Counted from the stretch's first letter, positions 42,754-52,442 are shown. The stretch: 54,554 nucleotides of DNA from Streptomyces brasiliensis (GCF_014647875.1 NZ_BMQA01000044.1:1-54554); one strand, 5' to 3'. A program made the numbers and translations. Notes: generated from the sequence alone by a model not told the origin.

Positions 42754-45700
42754 ATGCATCCACGAAGATCGGCTGACCTGCCACGTCCGTATGGTGGCGG
42801 CAGGCGGCGACATGGCCGGCGGTCCTTCGTCGCCATCGCGGCGGCGGCCGCGTTGGGATTGACTTCGACGGCGTACGCGCAGCAGGCGAGCCCGGTATCC
42901 GTCCAGCCTGCGTCGGAGCGGCCGGCGCGGGCGACGCCGTCCGACACGGTCCGGTTGTCCGGCGTCGGCGGCGGAGAACACACCGTCACCTTGATCACCG
43001 GGGACCAGGTGAAGTTCAGCAGCATGGGTGGTGACCGGTATCGAATCGATCCGGTCCCGTCCGTACGCGCCGACGGCAGCCAGGCGAGGTTGTACGTGCA
43101 GCAGACCCCCGACGGGGTGTACGCGCTGCCTTCGGATGCGATGCCCGCGATCCAGGCCGGACGGCTGGACCGGGAGCTGTTCGACATCAAGTACCTGGCC
43201 GAGCACGGGTACGCCGACGACGCGACCAAGCAGACGCCGGTGATCGTGCAGTACCCGAAGACGCAGGCGAAGGCGGCGGTGAAGTCTGCGGCGACCGCGA
43301 TCCCGGCGAGTACCCCGACGCATGAGCTGACGAGCATCCACGCCGCCACGCTGACCGTCCCCAAGTCCGACACCAGCACGTTCTGGACCGCGGTCCGCGC
43401 GGTCCCGGCCCAGGGTGGCGTGACCACCCTGGCGTCGCCGAACGCGTTGCGCGGCGAGATCGCCAAGGTGTGGCTGGACAAGAAGGTGACGGTCACGCTG
43501 GACCAGAGCGTGCCGCAGATCGGCGCGCCGCAGGCGTGGGCGAACGGCCATGACGGCTCCGGCGTCAAGGTCGCCATCCTCGACACCGGTATCGACGACG
43601 GCCATCCCGATCTGGCTGGGAAGGTGGATGAGTCCAAGTCGTTCGTGCCGGGGGTCGACAGTGTCAAGGACGGGTTCGGGCACGGCACGCACGTCGCCGA
43701 CATCATCGCTGGTTCTGGTGCTGCCTCCGACGGCAAGTACAAGGGTGTCGCGCCGGGCGCGAAACTGATCATCGGCAAGGTCCTCGACGACACCGGTTCC
43801 GGCGATGAGTCCCAGATCATCGCCGGCATGGAATGGGCCGCGACGACCGACGCGAAGATCATCAGTATGAGCCTGGGTACCCAGGTGGGGACCGACGGCA
43901 CCGACCCGATCGCGCAGGCGGTCAACGACCTGAGCGCCGCCGACGGCAAGCTGTTCGTGATCGCCGCGGGCAACAACGGCCCAGGCGCCGAAACGGTCAG
44001 TTCGCCGGGGTCGGCGGACGCGGCATTAACCGTGGCGGCCGTCGACAAGCAGGACAAGCTCGCGAGCTTCTCCAGCCGCGGCCCGCGCCTGGGCAACGAG
44101 GCGCTCAAGCCGAACATCGCCGCGCCGGGCGTGAGCATCACCGCGGCTCGTGCGGCCGGGACGACCATGGGCACGCCGGTCAACGACTACTACACCACCG
44201 CGTCGGGGACCTCGATGGCCACGCCACACGTCGCGGGCGCGGCGGCGATCATCGCACAGCACCACCCGGACTGGAGCGGCCCGCAGATCAAGGCCGCGCT
44301 GATGTCATCCGCGAACGATGACGGGTACTCGGCGTATGAGCAGGGCGCCGGGCGGGTGGACCTGACCCGCGCCGACAGCCAGCAGGTCTTCGCCACCACA
44401 CCTGACGCCGACTTCGGGGCGGTCACCGACGACAGCACGACGCTGACCCGCCAGGTCACCTACCGCAACTACGGCGACCAGCCGGTCACGCTCACCCTCG
44501 CCACGTCCCTGCACAACTCCAAGGGCGAGGCGTTGGACGGCAAGCTGACCGCAAGCGACGCGGCGTTGACCGTACCGGCGAACGGCACCGCCTCGACCAC
44601 CCTCACGCTGGACCCCTCCGGACTGGTCTACGACAACTACAGCGGCGTCGTCACCGCCCAAGCCGACGGAATTGCGCTGCGGACCCCGGTGGGTGCCGTC
44701 AGGCAGGCGCCGATGGCCACGCTGACCGTGCACACCATCGGCCGGGACGGCAAGCCGATCAACCCGTGGGCCCAGGACGTCATCGACATGGACGGTGACA
44801 AGGGCGACATCGGCGGTGGATCGCTCGTCGACACCGGTGTCGTCCAGGTCAGGGTGCCACAAGGCACGCTCAGCCTGACCCAGCTGGTCAACTGGACCGA
44901 CGACGACAACCGCGACAACATGGCGTACCTGTCGCTGCCGGAGTTCACGATCACCGGCGACGCCGACGTGACCCTGGATCTCCGCCAGGCCTCCCAGGTG
45001 CAGTTCAGCACCCCCCAACCCGCCGAGCCGCTGAACAACGACTGGAACTTCACCTTCACCCGCACCACCGCTGCCGGCGCCGCCTACCAGGGACTGCTCT
45101 GGGACAACGCGCCGATCGGTGCGTGGGGGAAGCTGTGGGCGCTGCCGACCAAGCCGGTGACCAAGGGCAAGTTCCGCTTCACCACCCAGTGGACCCTCGG
45201 CCGATCCGAGACCACGATGAGCATCCGCAAGCCCAAGCAGGTCGCCCTGAACGCGGTCTCGCCCATCCACTGGGGCCAGTTCACCGCGCAGACCGAGGAC
45301 GCTCACCCGGACTTCCGGCGGTTCACCGGCACGCAGGACCTGCAGGTGACGGACGTCGGGATGGCGACACCGGAGGAGATCGCCCAGCGTACCGACCTGA
45401 AGGGCAAGCTCGTCCTGCTGGAGGCCGACTACGTCAAGGGGCTTTCCGGTCCCGAGTGCGGTGCGTCGATCGAGCAGATCGGCGCGATCCGCGACGCGGG
45501 CGCGGCCGGGGTCGCTATCTTCCCCAACAAGGACACCAACTGCACGATTCCGCTGCACATCGCCCAAAAGCCGTTCACCGGGGAGCCCAAGCCGCTAGGC
45601 ATCCCGGACGTGTTCTTGTCCACCCGCGAGGGCCTGGCCGTCCGTGACCAGCTCGCGAGCGGGCCGACCACCATCCGGGTGACCGACAACGGCGAGACCC

Positions 45701-46860
45701 CCTACAGCTACACCTTCAAGCAGTACGAGGAAGGACACATCCCCGCCTCGCTGCACTACACCTACACCAGCCGGCAGCTCGCCCAGGTCGACCTGAACCT
45801 GCACGGCACCAGCACCGACATGTACACGCCGTACATGTACGCGTTCAAACAGGACGAAGGAGGGGTGAATATGGCGAGCAGTGTGGCGTTCGGCAGCACT
45901 GCCGTCACCGGAGCCAAGACGCACCGCGAGTGGGTCGGCCCGCTCAGCGACGACGTGATCTACGAACAGGGCATCGCCTCCTCAGGGAACACGATCAATG
46001 GCTGGCGGTCTGAGGTGTTCGACAAGCCCGTCCGCACCCAGCAGGAATGGTTCCGCGCCCCGGCCACACCGGGCCCGAACATGGCGACGTCCAAGGTCTA
46101 CTCAATTCCCGGCGCGGACGCCCCCCCGGGCTCGGTGGACCTGGGGTGCTCGATCTGCGTGCAGGGCAACGTCCTGTGGGCCGACCTGAGCAACACCACC
46201 GGGGTCGGTGAGGACCACGACATCCTCACCGGCGCGTACAAGCCGGATGGCGCCCTCGAGTCGGCCTACAACCTGCATCTCTACCGTGACGGAAAGGAGA
46301 TCTCGAACACCCCGCCGGCCGGCTGGGAGGACATCGCCCCCAAGACCCCCCGGTACGTGCTCCCGGACGGCGCCGCGACGTACACCCTGGCCGGCGACGA
46401 CGGCAAGAACAAGGTCGAGTGGACCTTCCACTCACCGCCGGCGCCCGACATGAAGCAGAACGGCTTCCACTGCATGGCCAACATGTTGGAGGGTTCGACC
46501 GAGGCGTGTGACCCGGAGCCGGTGGTGTATGTCAGCTACGACCTCGGCTCCGCCCAGGGCTTGGACAACACCGTGCGTGCGGGCCAGACGCACACCTTCA
46601 CCGTGCAGGCCTACCACTCGCCGACGACCGGAACCATGCCCGCCATCACCAGCGTGAAGCTGTGGGCCAGCACCGACGACGGCACCACCTGGAAACCGGT
46701 GAGCATCCGCTCCACCGGTGACGGCACCTACAAGGCCACCACCACCTACCCCGCCCTCGCCAACACCACGGGCGCCGTCAGCCTCAAGGTCGAGGCCTCC
46801 GACGCCGCCGGAAACACCATCAAACAGACCACCACCCGAGCCTTCCAACTCCGACCGTGA
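42754..46860 (+). CDS. Secreted S8-family serine peptidase (subtilase), large multidomain
   Basis: 1368 residues, ATG 42754 with GAAGGGAG about 10 bp upstream. The N-terminus has an arginine-rich, Sec-type signal (RSFVAIAAAAALGLTSTAYA) with likely cleavage after AYA, followed by a propeptide. Catalytic triad: Asp 277 in VKVAILDTGIDDGHPDL, His 313 in GHGTHVADIIAG, Ser 487 in ASGTSMATPHVAGAAA. A PA-like insert (AIRDAGAAGVAIFPNKD) lies near residues 890-960, and beta-rich C-terminal domains follow. Codon 425 (44026-44028) is TTA, so translation probably depends on bldA tRNA and late development. A strong terminator follows. Confidence 0.92.
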   Translation: MHPRRSADLPRPYGGGRRRHGRRSFVAIAAAAALGLTSTAYAQQASPVSVQPASERPARATPSDTVRLSGVGGGEHTVTLITGDQVKFSSMGGDRYRIDPVPSVRADGSQARLYVQQTPDGVYALPSDAMPAIQAGRLDRELFDIKYLAEHGYADDATKQTPVIVQYPKTQAKAAVKSAATAIPASTPTHELTSIHAATLTVPKSDTSTFWTAVRAVPAQGGVTTLASPNALRGEIAKVWLDKKVTVTLDQSVPQIGAPQAWANGHDGSGVKVAILDTGIDDGHPDLAGKVDESKSFVPGVDSVKDGFGHGTHVADIIAGSGAASDGKYKGVAPGAKLIIGKVLDDTGSGDESQIIAGMEWAATTDAKIISMSLGTQVGTDGTDPIAQAVNDLSAADGKLFVIAAGNNGPGAETVSSPGSADAALTVAAVDKQDKLASFSSRGPRLGNEALKPNIAAPGVSITAARAAGTTMGTPVNDYYTTASGTSMATPHVAGAAAIIAQHHPDWSGPQIKAALMSSANDDGYSAYEQGAGRVDLTRADSQQVFATTPDADFGAVTDDSTTLTRQVTYRNYGDQPVTLTLATSLHNSKGEALDGKLTASDAALTVPANGTASTTLTLDPSGLVYDNYSGVVTAQADGIALRTPVGAVRQAPMATLTVHTIGRDGKPINPWAQDVIDMDGDKGDIGGGSLVDTGVVQVRVPQGTLSLTQLVNWTDDDNRDNMAYLSLPEFTITGDADVTLDLRQASQVQFSTPQPAEPLNNDWNFTFTRTTAAGAAYQGLLWDNAPIGAWGKLWALPTKPVTKGKFRFTTQWTLGRSETTMSIRKPKQVALNAVSPIHWGQFTAQTEDAHPDFRRFTGTQDLQVTDVGMATPEEIAQRTDLKGKLVLLEADYVKGLSGPECGASIEQIGAIRDAGAAGVAIFPNKDTNCTIPLHIAQKPFTGEPKPLGIPDVFLSTREGLAVRDQLASGPTTIRVTDNGETPYSYTFKQYEEGHIPASLHYTYTSRQLAQVDLNLHGTSTDMYTPYMYAFKQDEGGVNMASSVAFGSTAVTGAKTHREWVGPLSDDVIYEQGIASSGNTINGWRSEVFDKPVRTQQEWFRAPATPGPNMATSKVYSIPGADAPPGSVDLGCSICVQGNVLWADLSNTTGVGEDHDILTGAYKPDGALESAYNLHLYRDGKEISNTPPAGWEDIAPKTPRYVLPDGAATYTLAGDDGKNKVEWTFHSPPAPDMKQNGFHCMANMLEGSTEACDPEPVVYVSYDLGSAQGLDNTVRAGQTHTFTVQAYHSPTTGTMPAITSVKLWASTDDGTTWKPVSIRSTGDGTYKATTTYPALANTTGAVSLKVEASDAAGNTIKQTTTRAFQLRP

Positions 46861-46870
46861 ACACCTGACC

Positions 46871-46910
46871 GCGCGAGTTCCCGGGGACGTCGCTCCCCGG
46901 GAACCCGCGC
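46871..46910 (+). terminator. Strong terminator after the subtilase
   Basis: A 17-bp stem (46871-46887 with 46894-46910, inner arms GTTCCCGGGGA/TCCCCGGGAAC, one mismatch) with a 6-nt loop, 11 bp after the stop. Confidence 0.8.
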
Positions 46911-47104
46911 GCTTCAGCGTGGTGGCCATACACGGCGATAGACCCCGTGGACATGTCCGTGCCCGAGTCCATTTGTTCACTCCTCATGCCCGGTACATCT
47001 CTGATCGGCTACCGGATGACGATCAAGGACTTTCGCCGGATGCTGATCGAGCAAGAGGGTGTGTGCGCCATCCGCGGGGTGCAGCTACCACAACGGGACG
47101 ATGC

Positions 47105-47342
47105 GGCAAGTTCCTACTTCCGGGCCGCGCAGTGGCCGCCCGCCTATCTGGTGGGCCTCGGCCTGATCTCCTGGCAGGGCGGCTTCGGCGGCCAGGGCCA
47201 CATCGCACTGTGGTGGGACATCGCGGTCGTCGCGGTCTTCTCCCTCGGCATCTACTACTGAGCCAAGGCGACCGCGTCCCGGCCCGAGGAGATCGAGGGC
47301 AGCATCGAGGAGGTCGTGCTCACCGACGCCCCGGCGCACTGA
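47105..47342 (+). pseudogene. APC-family amino-acid permease C-terminal remnant
   Basis: The frame encodes AAQWPPAYLVGLGLISWQGG, HIALWWDIAVVAVFSLGIYY, a TGA at 47259-47261, then AKATASRPEEIEGSIEEVVL and TDAPAH. This is the last membrane helices and cytosolic tail of an APC-type permease; the TGA stands where the family has Trp (IYYWAK). All upstream helices are missing. Relic. Confidence 0.6.
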
Positions 47343-47384
47343 CCCCTCTCCCGGACGGGGTGTCCCGTCAGCCACGGCATCTGC

Positions 47385-47738
47385 TCAGGTCCCCGTCTCG
47401 GTCAGCCGGTGGTCCGCCACCTTCAGGGCCTCGTCCACGAGGCGGCGCAGATGGTCGTGGCGCAGTGAGTAGACCACCCGGCGCCCGTCCTTGCGCGTGG
47501 TCACGAGCCCGGCGAGACGCAGCCGGGCCAGGTGCTGACTGACGGCGGGCCGGGCCGCCCCGCACACCTCGGTCAGCGTCGTGACGTCGGCCTCCCCCTC
47601 CGTGAGGGCGTGCAGGAGCGTGAGGCGGGTGCGGTCGCCGAGCAGGGCGAGGACTTCGGCGGCCATGGCGAACTGGTCCTCGCCCGGGGTGCGCGGGTGC
47701 GCATGATGTGCAGATGACAGGTGCATGCGTGCGCTCAT
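47385..47738 (-). CDS. ArsR/SmtB-family metalloregulator
   Basis: 117 residues from ATG 47738. The winged helix has FAMAAEVLALLGDRTRLTLL, TTLTEVCGAARPAVSQHLAR and LVTTRKDGRRVVYSLRHDHL. Histidines in the N-terminus (MHLSSAHHAHPR) and the C-terminal HDHLRRLVDEALKVADHRL could form the alpha5-type zinc/nickel/cobalt site. Divergent from a CDF exporter gene 60 bp away, the classic layout for metal-derepressed efflux. Confidence 0.9.
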   Translation of the reverse strand: MSARMHLSSAHHAHPRTPGEDQFAMAAEVLALLGDRTRLTLLHALTEGEADVTTLTEVCGAARPAVSQHLARLRLAGLVTTRKDGRRVVYSLRHDHLRRLVDEALKVADHRLTETGT

Positions 47739-47745
47739 ACGCACA
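47726..47745. promoter_or_regulatory. Possible ArsR operator
   Basis: Imperfect inverted repeat TGCGT...ACGCA (47726-47730/47739-47743) overlapping the arsR start codon, in the 60-bp region shared with the exporter gene. Tentative. Confidence 0.35.
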
Positions 47746-47798
47746 TAATGGCTTCCATGGGCGTCGCACGTCCATTCCCGCACCGGAAGGGGATCCAC

Positions 47799-48857
47799 GT
47801 GAGCGACCGGAACCACCACCACGACCATGGCGACCATGGGCACGCCCACGGGCACGACCATTCCTCACGGTCCGGCCTCGGGCACCGCCTCCGCCATCTC
47901 CTCACCCCGCACTCCCACGAGAGTGCCGACAAGCTCGACCCGGCCCTGGAGGCGTCGGCGCGCGGGATGCGAGCGCTGTGGGTCTCGCTGGCGGTGCTCG
48001 GCGCCACCGCGCTGGCACAGGCGGTCGTCGTGGTCGCCTCCGGGTCGGTCGCGCTGCTCGGTGACACGGTGCACAACGCCGCGGACGCGCTGACGGCCGT
48101 ACCGCTGGGCATCGCCTTCGTGCTCGGGCGCCGCGCCGCGACCCGCCGCTTCACCTACGGCTACGGCCGGGCCGAGGATCTCGCGGGCATCGCGATCGTG
48201 CTGACGATCGCCGCGTCCGCGGCCTTCGCGGCCTGGGCTGCCGTGGAACGGCTGCTGGAGCCGCGTCCGGTGGCGCACCTGCCGGCCGTGGCCCTGGCGG
48301 CGCTGGTCGGGTTCGCCGGCAACGAGTGGGTGGCCCGGCACCGGATCAGGGTCGGCCGGGAGATCGGTTCGGCCGCGCTCGTCGCCGACGGGCTGCACGC
48401 GCGCACGGACGGCTTCACGTCGCTGGCCGTCCTGCTCGGCGCGGGCGGTTCCGCGCTCGGTCTGCAACTCGCCGATCCCCTCGTGGGGTTGGCGATCACG
48501 GCCGCCATCGCACTGGTCCTGCGGGATGCGGCGCGCGAGGTGTTCCGGCGGGTCATGGACGCCGTGGATCCGGCGCTCGTGGACCGGGCCGATCGGGCGG
48601 TGCGGAAGGTCTCGGGCGTGCGCGAGGTGGGCGAGCTGCGGCTGCGCTGGATCGGGCACCGGCTGCGGGCCGAGGTCGCGGTCGTGGTGGACGGCGAGGC
48701 GTCGGTACGGCAGGCCCATGCGATCGCCGTCGAGACCGAACACGCCCTGCTGCACGCCGTACCGCGACTCACCGCGGCCCTGGTGCACGCCGATCCCGCA
48801 CCCGTACCGGGCGAGGCGGACCCGCATCTGGCCCTGGCCCACCACTCGACGGCCTGA
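47799..48857 (+). CDS. Cation diffusion facilitator (CDF) metal exporter
   Basis: 352 residues from GTG 47799 after GGAAGGGGATCCAC. The His-rich cytosolic N-terminus is NHHHDHGDHGHAHGHDH. Six transmembrane helices follow; helix 2 carries GDTVHNAADALTAVPLG (H-x3-D metal site) and helix 5 carries LVADGLHARTDGFTS. A C-terminal cytosolic CDF dimer domain follows (RKVSGVREVGELRLRWIG). It exports Zn/Co/Ni-type divalent cations in exchange for protons. The divergent ArsR gene is its probable repressor. Confidence 0.92.
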   Translation: MSDRNHHHDHGDHGHAHGHDHSSRSGLGHRLRHLLTPHSHESADKLDPALEASARGMRALWVSLAVLGATALAQAVVVVASGSVALLGDTVHNAADALTAVPLGIAFVLGRRAATRRFTYGYGRAEDLAGIAIVLTIAASAAFAAWAAVERLLEPRPVAHLPAVALAALVGFAGNEWVARHRIRVGREIGSAALVADGLHARTDGFTSLAVLLGAGGSALGLQLADPLVGLAITAAIALVLRDAAREVFRRVMDAVDPALVDRADRAVRKVSGVREVGELRLRWIGHRLRAEVAVVVDGEASVRQAHAIAVETEHALLHAVPRLTAALVHADPAPVPGEADPHLALAHHSTA

Positions 48858-48872
48858 GCGGGCGGCGCCCCG

Positions 48873-49430
48873 TCAGGCGACGCCGAGCCCCTCCAGCACC
48901 ACCACGCCCGGCAGCTCCGCGAACGCCTTGCCCGGCACCAGGAGCTTGCCGCGGCGGCGGCCACTGCCGACCAGGACATAGGGGAGGTCGACGACGGCCG
49001 AGTCCACCAACAGGGGCCAGCCGTCGGGCAGTCCGACGGGGGTGATGCCGCCGTACTCCATGCCCGTCTCACCGGTCGCCGTGTCCATCGAGGCGAACGA
49101 CGCCTTGCGGGCGCCGAGTTGGCGGCGCACGACGCCGTTGACGTCGACGCGGGTGGTGGACAGCACGACGCAGGCGGCGAGCGTGGTCTCCCCTCCCCGC
49201 CTGCCCGCCACCACCACGCAGTTCGCGGACTGTTCCAGCAGGTCGCGGCCGTAGTGCTCCACGAAGACGGCGGTGTCCGCCCACTGGGGGTCGGTCTCGA
49301 CGTAGATGATCTGGTCGGCGGGAGTGCCGCCGCTCCAGGCCCGTACGGCGTCGGCGACCGGGCCGGTCAGCTCGTCGAGGCAGTCGGGGGCGGGGACGGC
49401 GGTCTCGAAGGTGCCGATGGGTGCACGCAT
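48873..49430 (-). CDS. YbaK/EbsC-type aminoacyl-tRNA deacylase-like protein
   Basis: 185 residues. The YbaK domain has ADQIIYVETDPQWADTAVFV, NCVVVAGRRGG and QLGARKASFASMDTATGETG, including the lysine in the substrate-cleft helix, and MEYGGITPVGLPDGWPLLVD. Family members hydrolyse mischarged tRNA in trans; the specificity of this subgroup is unknown. Confidence 0.88.
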   Translation of the reverse strand: MRAPIGTFETAVPAPDCLDELTGPVADAVRAWSGGTPADQIIYVETDPQWADTAVFVEHYGRDLLEQSANCVVVAGRRGGETTLAACVVLSTTRVDVNGVVRRQLGARKASFASMDTATGETGMEYGGITPVGLPDGWPLLVDSAVVDLPYVLVGSGRRRGKLLVPGKAFAELPGVVVLEGLGVA

Positions 49431-49461
49431 GACCGCACGCTAACAGTCCCGGGGCGACCGC

Positions 49462-50034
49462 TCAGCGGACGGGCGGCACCGAGACGGCCATGATCATCTC
49501 CGTGGGCACGTCGCCGGCGTTGCCGTAGGTGTGCGGAGTGTCGGCCTCGAAGGAGACGCTCGCCCCCGCCGGCACCCGGTACTCCACCGCGTCGACCGTG
49601 AGCGTCAGCTCGCCCGCGGTGACGTGGAGCAGCTCGACCGTCTCGGCGGGGTGCGGGTCGGAGTCGCTGCTCTCGCCCGGCATCAGCCGCCACTCCCACA
49701 TCTCCAGCGGACCGGGCGCCTCGGTGCCGGCGAGCAGGAGGTTGTAGCTGCCGGCGTCGGTGTGCCACAGCCGTACGGCCTGGTCGGCGGGGACGACACG
49801 GACCTTCGGGCCCTGTTCGTAGTCGAGGAGGGTGGTGATGCTGATGCCGAGCGCATCGCCGATCTTGACCACCGTGCCGATGCTCGGGTTGGTCCGGGCC
49901 TGCTCGATCTGGATGAGCATGCCCCGGCTCACGCCTGCCCGGGCGGCGAGCACGTCCAGGGTGTAGCCGCGCACCGAGCGCCAGTGCTTGACGTTGCGCG
50001 CCAGTGACTGGGTCAGCAGGTCGAGGTCCGACAC
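49462..50034 (-). CDS. XRE-family regulator with C-terminal cupin
   Basis: 190 residues. The helix-turn-helix (about 8-60) is LARNVKHWRSVRGYTLDVLA, RAGVSRGMLIQIEQARTNPS, IGTVVKIGDALGISI. The cupin (about 100-185) has HPAETVELLHVTAGELTLTV and PAGASVSFEADTPHTYGNAG with HxExE-like ligands. It is divergent from an EamA transporter; the 127-bp AT-richer gap holds TTCAATTGACTGAA-like repeats (50096-50111). Such XRE-cupin proteins often sense a small metabolite exported by the neighbour (inference). Confidence 0.9.
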   Translation of the reverse strand: MSDLDLLTQSLARNVKHWRSVRGYTLDVLAARAGVSRGMLIQIEQARTNPSIGTVVKIGDALGISITTLLDYEQGPKVRVVPADQAVRLWHTDAGSYNLLLAGTEAPGPLEMWEWRLMPGESSDSDPHPAETVELLHVTAGELTLTVDAVEYRVPAGASVSFEADTPHTYGNAGDVPTEMIMAVSVPPVR

Positions 50035-50161
50035 GTTCCGTCCATGATTCCGTCGAGTGATCCGATGGGCCAGGTCTACTATTTTTGATTGCCGCGTTCA
50101 ATTGACTGAACTACGGTGGGATGCACCCGACCGTTCATCGAACTGTACTGCGAGGCGACCC

Positions 50162-51028
50162 GTGACAGCACTCTTCGCGCTGGCCACCAGCCTCCTGTGG
50201 GGCCTTGCCGACTTCGGCGGCGGGCTGCTCACGCGGCGCGCTCCCGCACTGACGGTGGTCGTCGTCTCCCAGGGGATCGCGGCGGCCGTCCTCGGCGTGG
50301 TCGTGGTGGCGACGGGCGGCTGGAGCGAGGCCGGGCCACGGCTGTGGTTCGCCTTCGGGGCCGGCCTGGCCGGGCCCGTGGCCCTGCTCGGCTTCTACAA
50401 GGCCCTGGCACTCGGCCCGATGGGTGTCGTCTCCCCGCTGGCCACGCTGAGCGTCGCCGTCCCCATCGGCGTCGGCCTCTTCCTCGGCGAGCGGCCCGGG
50501 CTGCTCCAGGTCGCGGGCATCGCCGTCGCCGTCACCGGCGTCGTCCTCGCGGGCGGGCCGCAGCTCACAGGCGCGCCCGTGCAGCGGCGGACGATCCTGC
50601 TCACGCTCGTCGCCGCGCTCGGTTTCGGCACGGTGTTCGCGCTCATCACCGAGGCGTCGACGACCGTCACCGGTCTGTTCCTCGCCCTGTTCGTGCAGCG
50701 TGTGACCAGTGTCGCCGCGGGCGGCGCCGCGCTGTACCTGGCACGGCGCCGAGCCCCCGCGCCGGCAGTCGGCCTCCCCGGGTACGGCATCCCGTGGGCC
50801 TCGCTGCCGGCGCTCGCCTTCGTCGGGCTCGCGGACGTCGCCGCCAACGGCACCTACTCGGTGGCCGCGCAGCACGGCCCTGTCACGGTAGCCGCCGTGC
50901 TCGCCTCGCTCTATCCCGTGGTGACCGCCCTGGCCGCGCGCGGCTTCCTGAGCGAACGGCTGCGGCCCGTCCAGGCGGCGGGCGCGGGGCTCGCCCTGCT
51001 GGGGACGGTGTTGCTCGCGACGGGCTGA
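50162..51028 (+). CDS. EamA-family (DMT) exporter
   Basis: 288 residues from GTG 50162, with GAGG 6 bp upstream. Ten predicted helices in two EamA repeats: FALATSLLWGLADFGGGLLT at the start, ALLGFYKALALGPMGVVSPL and VAAVLASLYPVVTALAARGF as the paired signature helices. It is likely an efflux protein for metabolites or amino acids, controlled by the divergent XRE-cupin regulator. Confidence 0.88.
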   Translation: MTALFALATSLLWGLADFGGGLLTRRAPALTVVVVSQGIAAAVLGVVVVATGGWSEAGPRLWFAFGAGLAGPVALLGFYKALALGPMGVVSPLATLSVAVPIGVGLFLGERPGLLQVAGIAVAVTGVVLAGGPQLTGAPVQRRTILLTLVAALGFGTVFALITEASTTVTGLFLALFVQRVTSVAAGGAALYLARRRAPAPAVGLPGYGIPWASLPALAFVGLADVAANGTYSVAAQHGPVTVAAVLASLYPVVTALAARGFLSERLRPVQAAGAGLALLGTVLLATG

Positions 51029-51041
51029 GACCCGGCGGTCG

Positions 51042-51806
51042 TCAGCCTTCGGCCTCCAGCTCGGCCAGCCGAGCCACGCCCTCCTCGTCCAGCTCGGCCA
51101 GTGCCAGCAGCTGCTGCGGTGTGACCCCGTCCGGGATCGGCACCGGCGCGGGTGTGCGCAGCGGGGGCTGCCAGCCGTCGCCGGGCGTCCAGCGCCGTAC
51201 GACCCGAGCGGGCGCTCCGGCGACCACGGCGTGGTCGGGCACGGTCCCGCGGACCACCGCGCCGGCCGCCACGACCACGTTCCGGCCGATCCGCGCGCCC
51301 GGCAGGATCACGGCGCCGGTGCCGATCCAGCACCCCGGACCGATCTCCACCGGTTCCATCCGCGGCCACTGTCTGCCGATGGGCTCGTGCGGATCGTCGT
51401 ACGAGTGGTTCGTGGACGTCACATAGACGTACGGCCCGAAGTAGCAGTCGCTGCCGATGGTGACCGTCGTGTCGGCGATGACATGGCTGCCGCGGCCGAG
51501 CACGACGCCGTCGCCGATGCGCAGGATCGGCTCGGGGCCGAGGTCGAGGTCGGGCATCAGGCCGGCGGTCAGGGTGACCTGCTCGGCGACGATGCAGTGC
51601 GAGCCGAGGTGGATCCACGGTTCGCCGAACACCGTGCCGAGCGGGAAGGCGAGCCTGGTACTCGTTCCCATCGCGCCGAAGCGGAACCCCGCGGGGTGCT
51701 CGGCCGTGACGGAGCCCGTGCGCTGCACCCAGGACCAGGCCTTGTGGACGGCACGCTGAGCCACTCGGGCCCGCCAGGACGAGAACGTGTTCTTGCGCTT
51801 CGGCAC
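51042..51806 (-). CDS. Left-handed beta-helix acyltransferase
   Basis: 254 residues with hexapeptide repeats (IGDGVVLGRGSHVIADTTVT, CYFGPYVYVTSTNHSYDDPH, ILPGARIGRNVVVAAGAVVR). The His in TSTNHSYDDP and the tail PDHAVVAGAPARVVRRW are typical of LacA/WecH-like O-acetyltransferases. The N-terminus is basic. Substrate unknown. Divergent from a gamma-carbonic anhydrase gene. Confidence 0.88.
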   Translation of the reverse strand: MPKRKNTFSSWRARVAQRAVHKAWSWVQRTGSVTAEHPAGFRFGAMGTSTRLAFPLGTVFGEPWIHLGSHCIVAEQVTLTAGLMPDLDLGPEPILRIGDGVVLGRGSHVIADTTVTIGSDCYFGPYVYVTSTNHSYDDPHEPIGRQWPRMEPVEIGPGCWIGTGAVILPGARIGRNVVVAAGAVVRGTVPDHAVVAGAPARVVRRWTPGDGWQPPLRTPAPVPIPDGVTPQQLLALAELDEEGVARLAELEAEG

Positions 51807-51914
51807 GCGCTCACGTTACTCAGCGGTCGCCCGCGGCGAGAGGGTGGGCCTCTGTGATCTTTGCCCCACCCCGTGTCGTACGGTGCGTCGTACTACGGAC
51901 ACGAGGAGACGGTG

Positions 51915-52442
51915 ATGACGCAGAAGGCGCTGATCGTGGGGATCGGCGGGAGGGAACCGCAGGTGGACGCGGACGCGTTCGTGGCGCCGACGGCCTCTGT
52001 CATCGGAGACGTCACGCTGCGGGCCGGTGCCAGCGTCTGGTACGGGGCGGTGGTGCGGGGCGACGTCGAGAAGATCACCGTCGGGACGGACGCGAACGTG
52101 CAGGACAACGTGACCCTGCATGCCGACCCCGGGTTTCCGGTGACCGTCGGGGAGCGGGTGTCCATCGGGCACAACGCCGTGGTGCACGGGGCGACGGTGG
52201 AGGACGACTGCCTGATCGGTATGGGGGCGACCGTGCTCAACGGGGCGGTGATCGGGGCGGGGTCGCTCGTCGCGGCTCAGGCGCTGGTGCCGCAGGGGAT
52301 GGTGGTGCCGCCGGGGTCGTTGGTGGCGGGAGTACCGGCGAAGGTGCGGCGGGAGCTGAGTGCGGAGGAGCGGCAGGGGGTCACCCTCAACGGCACCGTG
52401 TATGCGGAGCTGGCCAAGGCGCATCGCGGGGTGCACGAATAG
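51915..52442 (+). CDS. Gamma-carbonic anhydrase family protein
   Basis: 175 residues, ATG 51915 with GAGGAG (51903-51908) 6 bp upstream. The beta-helix contains ASVWYGAVVRGDVEKITVG, ANVQDNVTLHADPGFPV and ERVSIGHNAVVHGATVEDDC, with three metal-binding histidines at the spacing of Cam/YrdA-type trimers, and VVPPGSLVAGVPAKVRREL at the end. CO2 hydration or a related acyl-CoA function is possible. Confidence 0.92.
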   Translation: MTQKALIVGIGGREPQVDADAFVAPTASVIGDVTLRAGASVWYGAVVRGDVEKITVGTDANVQDNVTLHADPGFPVTVGERVSIGHNAVVHGATVEDDCLIGMGATVLNGAVIGAGSLVAAQALVPQGMVVPPGSLVAGVPAKVRRELSAEERQGVTLNGTVYAELAKAHRGVHE

